A stretch of 64,000 bases of DNA, from assembly GCF_002310375.3 (NCBI RefSeq), contig NZ_CP023315.3:2232001-2296000 (forward strand), in the 5' to 3' direction. Below, piece after piece: positions 54,860 through 62,028 of this stretch. Under the pieces are notes generated by a model that did not search any database, was not told the origin of the DNA, and saw only the letters and a list, made by a program, of their open reading frames with translations. The stretch is from Caulobacter vibrioides (GTDB lineage Bacteria > Pseudomonadota > Alphaproteobacteria > Caulobacterales > Caulobacteraceae). The translations under genes were made by a program, and so were the position numbers. Every line of letters starts with the position of its first letter. Position 1 is the stretch's first letter.

Positions 54860-55272
54860 CAGTCGCTCCGCTTCTTGCCGCTGAACAGCACCTGGGCCAG
54901 GGAGGCCGCGCTCAGGGCGGCCATCACGAAGGCCACGATCGTGAACGCCTCGCCCATCCCGTAGATGTCGGCAAAGGCGGCGTACGAGAAACCCGCGCAG
55001 AGCATGCCGAACAGCACAACCTGGTACCAGCCGTCGTAGACGCTGCGATTGTGGCTGCGCTCGGCGCGGTCATCATCGTCGGCGAAGCTCTGCCGCTTGC
55101 TCAGGCGGCTCAAAAGCTCGGCCGGCGGCTCGCGCCCCGCCGCGGCGTAGGTCTTGATCAGGTCCAGGGTCTCGCGGTTCGAGCGGTACGACAGCCAGCT
55201 CTGAAACGCGCTGTAGACGAAGAAGCCGATCGGGAAGAGCAGCCACCAGTAGCGATTGAACAGGTCAAACAT
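54859..55272 (-). CDS. Small membrane protein of ECF module B
   Basis: A 137-residue membrane protein: N-terminal aromatic TM (YWWLLFPIGFFVYSAFQSWL), then a charged segment (RSNRETLDLIKTYAAAGREPPAELLSRL), an acidic turn (FADDDDRAE), and two C-terminal TM segments (VVLFGMLCAGFSYAAFA; AFTIVAFVMAALSAASLAQVLF). The charged segment aligns with the one in the DUF6249-like protein of module A and the 59-residue protein next door. Its stop overlaps the sigma ATG. Function unknown; position suggests it modulates or anchors the sigma regulatory circuit. Confidence 0.78.
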   Translation of the reverse strand: MFDLFNRYWWLLFPIGFFVYSAFQSWLSYRSNRETLDLIKTYAAAGREPPAELLSRLSKRQSFADDDDRAERSHNRSVYDGWYQVVLFGMLCAGFSYAAFADIYGMGEAFTIVAFVMAALSAASLAQVLFSGKKRSD

Positions 55273-55281
55273 CGTCGCCCC

Positions 55282-55461
55282 CTATCGGTTCAGTTGGTTC
55301 AGGAGCGCAGCCGGGGGCTCGAGCCCGTTCTCCGCGAACGCCCGCAGGGTCTGGGTCAGCTCAAGACGCGCACGCCAGTCCAGCCACAGGCGGAAGGCGC
55401 CCATCGCGCTGAACACCACCGGAAACAAAAGCCACCAGAACGCTTGGAACAGGTCGGCCAT
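55282..55461 (-). CDS. Truncated paralogue of the ECF-module membrane protein (59 aa)
   Basis: A short frame that starts at ATG 55461 (with GAGGGGGAAG upstream) and ends at TAG 55282-55284. The peptide MADLFQAFWWLLFPVVFSAM, with its following charged part (LELTQTLRAFAENGLEPPAALLNQL), parallels the first half of the next gene's product (WWLLFP; G-x-EPPA-x-LL). It therefore looks like a tandem duplication that keeps only TM1 and the PP motif and lacks the C-terminal TM pair. It lies 9 bases upstream of its longer paralogue, in the same direction. Confidence 0.8.
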   Translation of the reverse strand: MADLFQAFWWLLFPVVFSAMGAFRLWLDWRARLELTQTLRAFAENGLEPPAALLNQLNR

Positions 55462-55504
55462 GGAACTTCCCCCTCGTTGGCGCGATCATTCGCGCTTTCG
55501 AAGG

Positions 55505-56173
55505 TTAGTCGCCGCCGACGGCCGCCTTGGATGCGCCGACATACGAAATAATTTCGGACATCGAACTGAACGACACGGTCGGGCCGTGCTGCGCCAGGAT
55601 CGACGGCTTGGCGTAGCCCCAACCGACAGCGCCGCAGTCCAGGCCAACGGCCCGCGCGGCCTCGATGTCGCGGGTCTCGTCGCCGATGCAGATGATCTTG
55701 TCCCGCGCCACGCCCTGGCGTGTGACCTGCTTGAACTTGCGCGCCTTGCCAAACAACGATGCGCCGCAAGCATACAGCGTGATTAGGTCGCCCAGCTCCT
55801 CACCCAAGACACGGCGGATCACGGTCTCGCTGTTTGAGCTGACCACCGCGATCTTGACGCCGGCGGCGTGGAGAGCGCGCAGCATCTTCTCGGTTTCGGG
55901 AAACAAGGGGATCGTGTGGGCGTCGGCGGCCATCAGCTTCTTGCCAGCGCGTGCGATCAGCGGAAGCTTCCAGGGCGACACGCCGAGATACCGGATGACC
56001 TCACGCGTGCTGCGTCCCCGCAGCATCTCGATCTCGTCTTCGGTGACGGTCTTGAAGCCGTAGCGGCGCGCCATGGGATTGACGGCGCGCATCATCCACG
56101 CGGCGCTGTCCGCCAGCGTGCCGTCGAAGTCGAAGATGACCAGCTCGTATCGCGAGACGGCGTTCTTCCCCAC
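55505..56173 (-). CDS. HAD family hydrolase (phosphatase)
   Basis: A protein of about 222 residues of the HAD superfamily. Motif I is VIFDFDGTLADS with the nucleophile Asp; motif II is VVSSNSET (Ser); motif III Lys lies in LFGKARKFKQV and motif IV is GDETRDIEAA. The cap is the helical phosphoglycolate-phosphatase type. Substrate unknown. Start GTG 56173 is chosen, ten bases after GGAGGG; an upstream frame to 56221 exists. It precedes the ECF module B genes with a 43-bp gap and the same direction, so read-through into the module is possible. Confidence 0.9.
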   Translation of the reverse strand: MGKNAVSRYELVIFDFDGTLADSAAWMMRAVNPMARRYGFKTVTEDEIEMLRGRSTREVIRYLGVSPWKLPLIARAGKKLMAADAHTIPLFPETEKMLRALHAAGVKIAVVSSNSETVIRRVLGEELGDLITLYACGASLFGKARKFKQVTRQGVARDKIICIGDETRDIEAARAVGLDCGAVGWGYAKPSILAQHGPTVSFSSMSEIISYVGASKAAVGGD

Positions 56174-56296
56174 GCGCTCAATGCCCTCCGTGAGCCCGCA
56201 TCCGGCGAGCTTAGCCCGCACTGATAGACCGATCCGCCCGATGATGTCGTCTTAAACTTCGCTCTTGAGGCGATGAGGCGCGTCGGCGAGCTCGGC

Positions 56297-56644
56297 TCAG
56301 CCGAACGCGGCCGCGTAGAGTTCGGGCTTGAACCCCACCACGCGGCGCGCGCCAAGGTCGAGCATCGGGCGCTTGATCATCGAGGGCTGGGCCAGCATCA
56401 GCGCGACCGCCTTGGCGGCGTCGAGATCCTGGCGGTCGGCGTCGGGTAGCTTGCGGAACGTCGTCCCCGCGCGATTGAGCACCACCTCCCAGCCCAGTTC
56501 AGCGACCCAGGCCTCCAGCCGCGGCCGGTCGATCCCGGCGGCCTTGTAGTCGTGGAAGGCGTAGGGCTGGCCGTGATCATCAAGCCATTTGCGGGCCTTG
56601 GCGACGGTGTCGCAGTTCTTGATGCCGTACATCGTGATGGTCAT
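56297..56644 (-). CDS. ArsC/Spx-family (YffB-like) protein
   Basis: A 115-residue thioredoxin-fold protein of the arsenate reductase-like family. The N-terminus TITMYGIKNCDTVAKARKWLDDHG has a single Cys in the catalytic position, and AGTTFRKLPDADR and IKRPMLD match the YffB/Spx-like branch rather than true ArsC; Arg of RPMLD is the conserved anion-binding residue. The ATG 56644 gives the family N-terminus. It is likely a glutathione- or thiol-linked reductase of unknown substrate. A 123-bp gap separates it from the HAD gene downstream; the 2H phosphoesterase lies upstream. Confidence 0.9.
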   Translation of the reverse strand: MTITMYGIKNCDTVAKARKWLDDHGQPYAFHDYKAAGIDRPRLEAWVAELGWEVVLNRAGTTFRKLPDADRQDLDAAKAVALMLAQPSMIKRPMLDLGARRVVGFKPELYAAAFG

Positions 56645-56722
56645 CGCGGGCTTCCTGGCGCGTCGAATCAAGGACGGTGTTCTTCCTGCCACCGAACCCG
56701 TTCAACGCAACAGATCGAACCG

Positions 56723-57301
56723 TCAACGCAGCGCCCACTCCCGAAGGATGACGTGCTGGGTTTGCCCGAGCTTGCTCTGCACCAAGGCGAAGCGGTCGAC
56801 CGTCCAGGCGATCGGCGCGATCGCCTGCTCGGGGACGATCCGCCCGTCGTAGAGCAAGGTGATGTGCGGCGTGAAGCTTCGGTCGGGGCGCAGCGCCGCG
56901 CCGGCCATCTTCTCGCCCAGGGTCTTCTGGAAGGCGATGAGAGCGCTCAGCCCCTCCCCGCCCTGAAGGGTGAAAGGGTTGTTGCCAGAGCGGTTGGCGA
57001 AGCTGACGGCGCGATCGAAGACCACCTCGAACGGCGCGGCGGTCACGGCGTCGCCCGCCAAGCCGCCCTTGCCGACGATATCGTTGGGCACGCCGACATA
57101 GTCGCCCAGATGGTGCAAGGTGATGTGGAAGCGGTCGGTCTGAAGCGGCGCGCCGCTAAGCCCAAAAGCAGCTTTCTGGCGCGCGGCCTCCTGCGCGATG
57201 CGCTCGGCCGTCGGTCGGTCCGGATACAGCAGGAACATCAGCCGGTCGGTCGGCGTCGGCGGATCAAAGCCCGGCAGGCCAAGCTGAAGCGTGTCTCGCA
57301 T
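56723..57301 (-). CDS. 2H phosphoesterase / RNA 2',3'-cyclic phosphodiesterase (2'-5' RNA ligase family)
   Basis: A 192-residue protein with the two H-x-T motifs of the 2H superfamily: FHITLHHLGDY (about residues 58-68) and TPHITLLYDG (about 145-154), spaced as in LigT/ThpR proteins. They hydrolyse 2',3'-cyclic phosphates in RNA and were first named as 2'-5' ligases. ATG 57301 gives MRDTLQLGLPGF, which is protein-like; an upstream frame to 57352 is not. Divergent from blaI across 124 bp that contains the direct-repeat operator. Confidence 0.87.
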   Translation of the reverse strand: MRDTLQLGLPGFDPPTPTDRLMFLLYPDRPTAERIAQEAARQKAAFGLSGAPLQTDRFHITLHHLGDYVGVPNDIVGKGGLAGDAVTAAPFEVVFDRAVSFANRSGNNPFTLQGGEGLSALIAFQKTLGEKMAGAALRPDRSFTPHITLLYDGRIVPEQAIAPIAWTVDRFALVQSKLGQTQHVILREWALR

Positions 57302-57367
57302 GCGCCCCTCCTTTGATGCGCGAGCAGTAGTCCGCTTCGCGCGCGGCTCCAACGCTGCATTACAATT

Positions 57368-57418
57368 CGTTTACATCCGTAATCGATAGCTTGACGCGAA
57401 CGTTTACGTGCGTAATCG
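57368..57418 (+). promoter_or_regulatory. Two direct operator-like repeats and promoter of blaI
   Basis: CGTTTACATCCGTAATCG (57368-57385) and CGTTTACGTGCGTAATCG (57401-57418) share 16 of 18 bases, 33 bases apart (three helical turns); each has the partly symmetric TTAC-N-GTAA core expected of a BlaI/CopY operator. TTGACG (57391-57396) and TAATCG (57413-57418), 16 bases apart, can be the -35 and -10 boxes, so the second copy covers the promoter. This fits self-repression. Confidence 0.65.
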
Positions 57419-57425
57419 TTAGAGC

Positions 57426-57809
57426 ATGGACACGACACCAAACCGTATCAGCGCCGCCGAGAGCGAAGTCATGAAGGTGCTTTGGGCCGATAGCCCCAAG
57501 CCCGCCGAAGAGGTGCTGGCCATCTTGGCCAAGGACCACGGCTGGGCGGAAGGCACGGTGAAGACCTTGCTGAACCGGCTTCTGAAGAAGGGCGCGATCG
57601 CCGCCGACAAGGATGGCCGACGCTTCCTCTATCGCCCGCTGATCGGTCGCGAGGACTATGTGGACTCCGAAAGCCAGGGCCTGCTGGACCGCCTGTTCGA
57701 CGGCCGTCTCGCCCCGTTGGTGAGCCATTTCTCAAAGCGCGAGAAGCTCAATCCCGAAGACGTCGCCGAACTCCGCCGCCTGCTGGAGACGCTCGACGAT
57801 GGCCGCTGA
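57426..57809 (+). CDS. BlaI/MecI/CopY family transcriptional repressor
   Basis: A 127-residue winged-helix repressor. AAESEVMKVLWADSPKPAEEVLAIL and WAEGTVKTLLNRLLKKGAIAADKDGRRFLYRPL are the family's DNA-binding features, and the C-terminal helix (LNPEDVAELRRLLETLDDG) forms the dimerisation part. In BlaI/MecI systems, signal-activated cleavage by the M56 protease releases the promoter. The start at ATG 57426 follows two operator-like repeats. Its last 11 bases overlap the start of the M56-ankyrin gene, confirming the pair. Confidence 0.94.
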   Translation: MDTTPNRISAAESEVMKVLWADSPKPAEEVLAILAKDHGWAEGTVKTLLNRLLKKGAIAADKDGRRFLYRPLIGREDYVDSESQGLLDRLFDGRLAPLVSHFSKREKLNPEDVAELRRLLETLDDGR

Positions 57810-59274
57810 CATCCTGCTCTTTCTCGGCAAGGCCAATATCGCCCTCGCCGCGGCCGTGCTGTTGGTGCTGGCGCTGCGCAGACCGGTCCGAAAGGCCTTC
57901 GGCGCCCGTAACGCCTATGCGCTCTGGCTGATCGCGCCGCTCTCGATCCTGGCCCTGCTGATACCAGCCCGAACCGTGGTGCTGCCGGCGCCCGCCCTCG
58001 CCTCGCCTGCGGCGGTGATCGCGGCCCCGTCATCGTCCGAGCCTCGGCTTGTCGCACCCGCGATGTCACAAAAGACGCCGCCGACGCCCACGATCCCGCT
58101 CGGCGAAATTGCGCTGGGGCTCTGGCTGCTCGTGGCGTTCGGAGGCCTGATCTTGCAGGTCGAGCGGCAACGTCGCTTCGTGCGCTCGCTGGGCGCGCTG
58201 ACACTCACGGGGGAAGATCGCCTCGTGCGCTCTGACAGGCCAGGCGTAGGCCCCGCCGTGATCGGCGCCCTGACGCCGTGCGTCGTCCTGCCCGCCGATT
58301 TCGATCGCCAGTACACGCCCGAGGAACAGGCGCTGATCCTGGCGCATGAGCGCAATCACCTGGCCGTCGGCGACGCCCAGATCAATGCGGTCGTCACCGG
58401 GCTGCAATGCCTGTTCTGGTTCAACCCCTTCGTCCACCTCGGGGCGGCCACCCTGCGCATCGACCAGGAGATCGCCTGCGATGCGGCCGTGCTGGCCCGC
58501 CACCCCAAGACCCGCCGCGCCTATGGCGAAGCCATGCTGAAGACCCAGCTGGCCGCCTGCGCACCCCCGATGGGCTGCCACTGGCCAGCCTCGGCCAACA
58601 AGCAATTGAAGGAGCGCTTCACGATGCTCACCCACCATCAAACCAATCGCCATCGTCATCTGGCCGGCGCCGTGGCCGTGGCCGTCCTTGGCCTCGCGAC
58701 CACCGCTGCGGCCTGGGCCGCGCAGCCCGCCCAAACCGTGCAGCAAACGCCCGATGAAGCGCGCCGCGCCGTGGCCCGGCATCTGGGCCAGCCGCTCTAT
58801 GACGCCGTCGAACGGAAAGATCTGCGGAGCGTGCGCGAACTGATCGCGCTGGGCGCCAACCCCAACTACATCGCGCGCGGCGACGGCTCCGCGTTGATCC
58901 AGGCCACGCGCAGCGGACAGGCCGATGTGGTCCGCGCCCTGCTGGCCGCCGGCGCCGATCCCAACCTCGGCGTCCGGGGTGACGGCAATCCTTTGATCCA
59001 GGCCTCTCTGGCCGGCCGCCTTGATATCGTGCAGGCCTTGGTGGAGCGCGGCGCCAACGTCGACTCCTTCGTGCCCGGCGACGAAACCCCGCTCATCGGC
59101 GCCGCCCGCCGGGGCGACCTCGCGGTGGTGAAGTACCTCGTCGAGCGCGGCGCGGACGTGAACCGCGCGGTCGTGGCCAATCCGGGCGAAATGCGCTCCC
59201 CGCTGGGCATGGCCCGCAAGAACGGCCATGGCGCCGTTGTCAGCTACCTGAAGAGCCGGGGCGCTCGCGACTAG
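57799..59274 (+). CDS. M56 (BlaR1/MecR1-type) membrane protease fused to ankyrin repeats
   Basis: A 491-residue protein. TM segments lie at about 11-27, 40-57 and 103-120; the metalloprotease part has HERNH (183-187) and a downstream Glu in IDQEIACDAA (about 221-230), the zinc site; a fourth TM is at 288-308. In BlaR1 the sensor after TM4 binds beta-lactam; here residues 330-490 are four or five ankyrin repeats instead (NPLIQASLAGRLDIVQALVERGA, TPLIGAARRGDLAVVKYLVERGADVN). If topology is as in BlaR1, these face the periplasm. Overlaps blaI by 11 bases. A ligand for the repeats is unknown. Confidence 0.88.
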   Translation: MAADILLFLGKANIALAAAVLLVLALRRPVRKAFGARNAYALWLIAPLSILALLIPARTVVLPAPALASPAAVIAAPSSSEPRLVAPAMSQKTPPTPTIPLGEIALGLWLLVAFGGLILQVERQRRFVRSLGALTLTGEDRLVRSDRPGVGPAVIGALTPCVVLPADFDRQYTPEEQALILAHERNHLAVGDAQINAVVTGLQCLFWFNPFVHLGAATLRIDQEIACDAAVLARHPKTRRAYGEAMLKTQLAACAPPMGCHWPASANKQLKERFTMLTHHQTNRHRHLAGAVAVAVLGLATTAAAWAAQPAQTVQQTPDEARRAVARHLGQPLYDAVERKDLRSVRELIALGANPNYIARGDGSALIQATRSGQADVVRALLAAGADPNLGVRGDGNPLIQASLAGRLDIVQALVERGANVDSFVPGDETPLIGAARRGDLAVVKYLVERGADVNRAVVANPGEMRSPLGMARKNGHGAVVSYLKSRGARD

Positions 59275-59281
59275 ACCGCGA

Positions 59282-59315
59282 GGCGCGCGGCCGACGCCGC
59301 GCGCGCCCCCTTTTT
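59282..59315 (+). terminator. Terminator after the M56-ankyrin gene
   Basis: GC-rich arms (GGCGCGCGGC and GCCGCGCGCGCC, 59282-59306, slightly unequal) are followed within five bases by five Ts (59311-59315). It separates the blaI unit from the GMC oxidoreductase gene. Confidence 0.75.
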
Positions 59316-59343
59316 CCTCCCGACAATCAGCGAGTTTTCAACG

Positions 59344-60873
59344 ATGGCGATCATCGACGCCCGAACCTTGCCTGACGCCAGTCTTCTGGAAGCCGATCTT
59401 GTCATTATCGGCGGCGGTCTGGCCGGCATCACCCTGGCCCGGGAACTGGCCGGCGGCCCTTTGAAAGTGGTCGTCCTGGAAAGCGGCGGCCGCGAGATCG
59501 AGCCCGAGACCCAGGCGCTCTATGCCGGAGCCTGCGTGCAGAAGGCCGACGGCGCCAAGGATCGCCCGCTCCACGACTATCCGGCCCAGTCGCGGATAAG
59601 AGCGCTGGGCGGCTCCGGCCATGTGTGGGGCGGCAAGTGCGGCCCGCTGGATCCGGCTGACTTCGCCGAGCGCAGCTGGATCCCCTACAGCGGCTGGCCG
59701 GTCAGCCGCGAGGCGATGCAGCCCTTCTATGACCGCGCCTGCGACCTGATGGAAATCGATCGCTTCCCCCTGGAGCGTCCTAAAGCGGAGGATCCGAACC
59801 TTCAGCCATTGGCGCTGGACGTTCGCGACGGCTTCTTTCCCGCGCCGCGGGTCTTCGCCCGTATCTCGGGCCGAGCGGACAGACCCGCCTTCGATCGCTT
59901 CCGCACCCAGTTCGCCGAAGCCCCCAACATCGACGTCTACCTGTACGCCAACGTCGTCCGTATTCGCCGGGAGCGGAACACGATCACCGGCCTGGACATC
60001 GCCTGCCTGGACGGTAAGCGGCATACGGCGAAGGCCAAGCGCTACGTCCTGGCCACAGGCGGGATCGAGAACGTCCGGCTGCTGCTGGCGTCGAACAATC
60101 TGGGCAATCGCCACGACCTCGTGGGACGGTTCTTCCAGGGCCACGTCACCTATTCGAACGACAGCGACACTCAGCGTGAAGGCTCGGCCTTCACCGCGTC
60201 CCGCGCCGAGCCGCTCGATCTCTACGCCCCGGCGCAGCGCTATGGACCGCATTGCGTCATTGGCGCGGGGTTGCCGGCGCAGAAGCGGATGAAGACCGGC
60301 AACTTCACCGCGACGCTCTTCCGCGCGAACTTCTCGAGCGCCGACGCCACGATCGCCGCCGAGACCCAGACCATCGCCGCGGCGAGCGCCCAGCTCGACA
60401 AGGGGAAGGCCCGAACCAATCTGCTCGGCTTCTTCGCCATGACCGAGCATTTTCCCAATCCTGAGAGCCGCATCACTCTGGACCCCGACCAGAAGGACGC
60501 GCTTGGCGTGCCGCGTATCCGCCTCGACTGGGCGCATGGGCGGAAGGACTACGCTGACCTGGAGAAATCGATCGACGGGCTCGCAAACGCTCTGGGCGCG
60601 TCCGGCGAGGGCCGGCTGTGCTGGTCGCTCCGGCGCGATGAACTGCTGGCCGCGTCGAGCGCGTCACGCCACCACATGGGCACGACGCGCATGCACCGCG
60701 ATCCCAAGCAGGGCGTCGTAGACGCCAACGGTCGGCTGCACGAGGCCGATAACCTGTATGTGGCCGGAAGCTCGGTGTTCCCCACGTCCGGGATCGTCAA
60801 TCCAACCCTGACCATCCTGGCCCTGACCATTCGGCTGGCCGATCATCTGAAGTCCGAAAAGAAGGCGGCCTGA
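59344..60873 (+). CDS. GMC-family FAD-dependent oxidoreductase
   Basis: A 509-residue flavoprotein. The FAD-binding Rossmann motif is VIIGGGLAGITLARELA (residues 20-36), with the ribose-binding acidic residue in VVVLESGGRE. GSGHVWGGKCGPLDP is the GMC flavin-contact segment, and the C-terminal HHMGTTRMHRDP and VAGSSVFPTSGIVNPTLTILAL supply the catalytic His and the conserved P-T-N motif. No signal peptide is visible. It resembles alcohol or sugar dehydrogenases that pair with a small Tat-exported subunit, and the next gene, two bases after the stop, encodes such a small protein. Substrate unknown. Confidence 0.92.
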   Translation: MAIIDARTLPDASLLEADLVIIGGGLAGITLARELAGGPLKVVVLESGGREIEPETQALYAGACVQKADGAKDRPLHDYPAQSRIRALGGSGHVWGGKCGPLDPADFAERSWIPYSGWPVSREAMQPFYDRACDLMEIDRFPLERPKAEDPNLQPLALDVRDGFFPAPRVFARISGRADRPAFDRFRTQFAEAPNIDVYLYANVVRIRRERNTITGLDIACLDGKRHTAKAKRYVLATGGIENVRLLLASNNLGNRHDLVGRFFQGHVTYSNDSDTQREGSAFTASRAEPLDLYAPAQRYGPHCVIGAGLPAQKRMKTGNFTATLFRANFSSADATIAAETQTIAAASAQLDKGKARTNLLGFFAMTEHFPNPESRITLDPDQKDALGVPRIRLDWAHGRKDYADLEKSIDGLANALGASGEGRLCWSLRRDELLAASSASRHHMGTTRMHRDPKQGVVDANGRLHEADNLYVAGSSVFPTSGIVNPTLTILALTIRLADHLKSEKKAA

Positions 60874-60875
60874 TC

Positions 60876-61205
60876 ATGAGCACCCGTCGCGATCTCCTCG
60901 CCGCACTTGTCGCCCTCGCCGCCGCGCCCTCCCTGGCGCGGGCCGCCCCAACCGAGCTTTTGCCGGGACTGGACGCCGATGCGGTGCGTCGTATCGGCGA
61001 AGCCTGGCGCCAGAGCCACCCCGGCATGACCGCCAAGGCGCTCGCCGCCAGGCTGTTTGCCAAGGGGCGAAGTCCAGACGCGCTGGCCAGCCTGCGGGTT
61101 GCTGTCGCAGCGGATTTCCGCGCAGGGGCGGTCTTCGCGCATCGCGGCTGGCGGCTGTCAGACACCGAAGGCGCCCTGTTCGCACTGCTCTCGCTCGAAG
61201 CCTGA
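60876..61205 (+). CDS. Small Tat-signal protein, putative partner subunit of the GMC oxidoreductase
   Basis: A 109-residue protein with a twin-arginine signal (STRRDLLAALVALAAAPSLARAAP) and a small helical mature domain (LDADAVRRIGEAWRQSHPGMTAKALAARLF ... FRAGAVFAHRGWRLSDTEGALFALLSL). It resembles in size and position the small subunit of membrane sugar or alcohol dehydrogenases, which carries the signal for the folded flavin subunit (hitch-hiker export). ATG is two bases after the GMC stop, so they are coupled. The DUF-level family is not certain. Confidence 0.75.
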   Translation: MSTRRDLLAALVALAAAPSLARAAPTELLPGLDADAVRRIGEAWRQSHPGMTAKALAARLFAKGRSPDALASLRVAVAADFRAGAVFAHRGWRLSDTEGALFALLSLEA

Positions 61206-61259
61206 TCTCGGCGAGCAAGCGTTGTCACCCGCAAACGCCGGGCCGCGCCCTGGGAGACC

Positions 61260-61712
61260 CTAAAGCGTGCGTCCGGTGATGCCGGCGCTCTCGACACGGG
61301 TCCAGACCTGCGCCTTGCAGAGGAAGTTCGGCAGCAAGCAACCCTTGGCGCGCAACGAGGAGCGGTCCAGCAGTCGCACCTGACCCGAGAACGTCATGTT
61401 CAGGTCCGGGACGAAGACCTTGCCCTTCCACTCGTTGGCGCCCGACGACGAGAAGTCGCGCAGCAACTGCATGCCGACGAGGCCCTGGTTGCTGCCCTTC
61501 TTGACGTCGGCCTGGGCCTCGGCGTTCGCCCAAACCACGTAGCCGCACGTCTCCGATCCGCAAGACTTGATCTCGAGGTGGACGCTGCCCTTGGGGTTAC
61601 GCCAGACACCGAACAGGTCGCTCGATCGCGGCGTGGCGTCGGCGGCCAGGACCGGCGTCGCCGCGCCGAGCACGATCGCGAGAAGCGGCGCCAGATACAA
61701 CTTCCGGATCAT
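61260..61712 (-). CDS. Exported DUF2147 domain protein
   Basis: A 150-residue secreted protein. Signal peptide IRKLYLAPLLAIVLGAATPVLA, then the DUF2147 fold: DLFGVWRNPKGSVHLEIKSCG-SETCGYVVWANAEAQ... with the G-x-W-x-x-P start and disulfide-type cysteines, ending in GCLLPNFLCKAQVWTRV. Function is unknown; these occur in the periplasm of many proteobacteria. ATG 61712 is chosen because it gives a proper signal peptide. It converges with the Tat-signal gene and is divergent from the last histidine kinase. Confidence 0.88.
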   Translation of the reverse strand: MIRKLYLAPLLAIVLGAATPVLAADATPRSSDLFGVWRNPKGSVHLEIKSCGSETCGYVVWANAEAQADVKKGSNQGLVGMQLLRDFSSSGANEWKGKVFVPDLNMTFSGQVRLLDRSSLRAKGCLLPNFLCKAQVWTRVESAGITGRTL

Positions 61713-62028
61713 CGTGGTCCTTTCCGGGGTCACCAGTACTGCTCTCCGTGAAGCCAGAAGCGCCCACGATCAAGGACAAACCGTCAGAATTGAGGCGTCC
61801 CGGACCACGCCATAACGCCGAAAGAGACCCGCGACGCGGAACCTTCGCCGGTTAGCGACGTTGGAAGGCCACGCGTTGTATCGCGCATCGGGGGCGTCGT
61901 GTTTGTCTCAGTCTTGATCCTAGCGTTCACAAGCGCCACCGGCGCGGACCCTGGGGCCTCAGCGCCGCCTGGCCATACGTCGCGAGCGCCCGCCCCTTCA
62001 TCCTCCTCGGTCGCTTGGTCTCTCTAGA
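61713..62028 (+). other. 316-bp intergenic region upstream of the CHASE3 kinase
   Basis: No gene is visible here. It separates the divergent DUF2147 and CHASE3 kinase genes and contains the EcfG-type promoter motif at 61838-61862 listed separately. No convincing palindrome, terminator or repeat was seen in the remainder. Confidence 0.5.
61838..61862 (+). promoter_or_regulatory. EcfG (SigT)-type general stress response promoter motif
   Basis: GGAAC (61838-61842), exactly 16 bases, then CGTT (61859-61862). This equals the consensus of the alphaproteobacterial EcfG/SigT general stress sigma factor. It points toward the histidine kinase at 62029, about 165 bases downstream. Confidence 0.6.
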
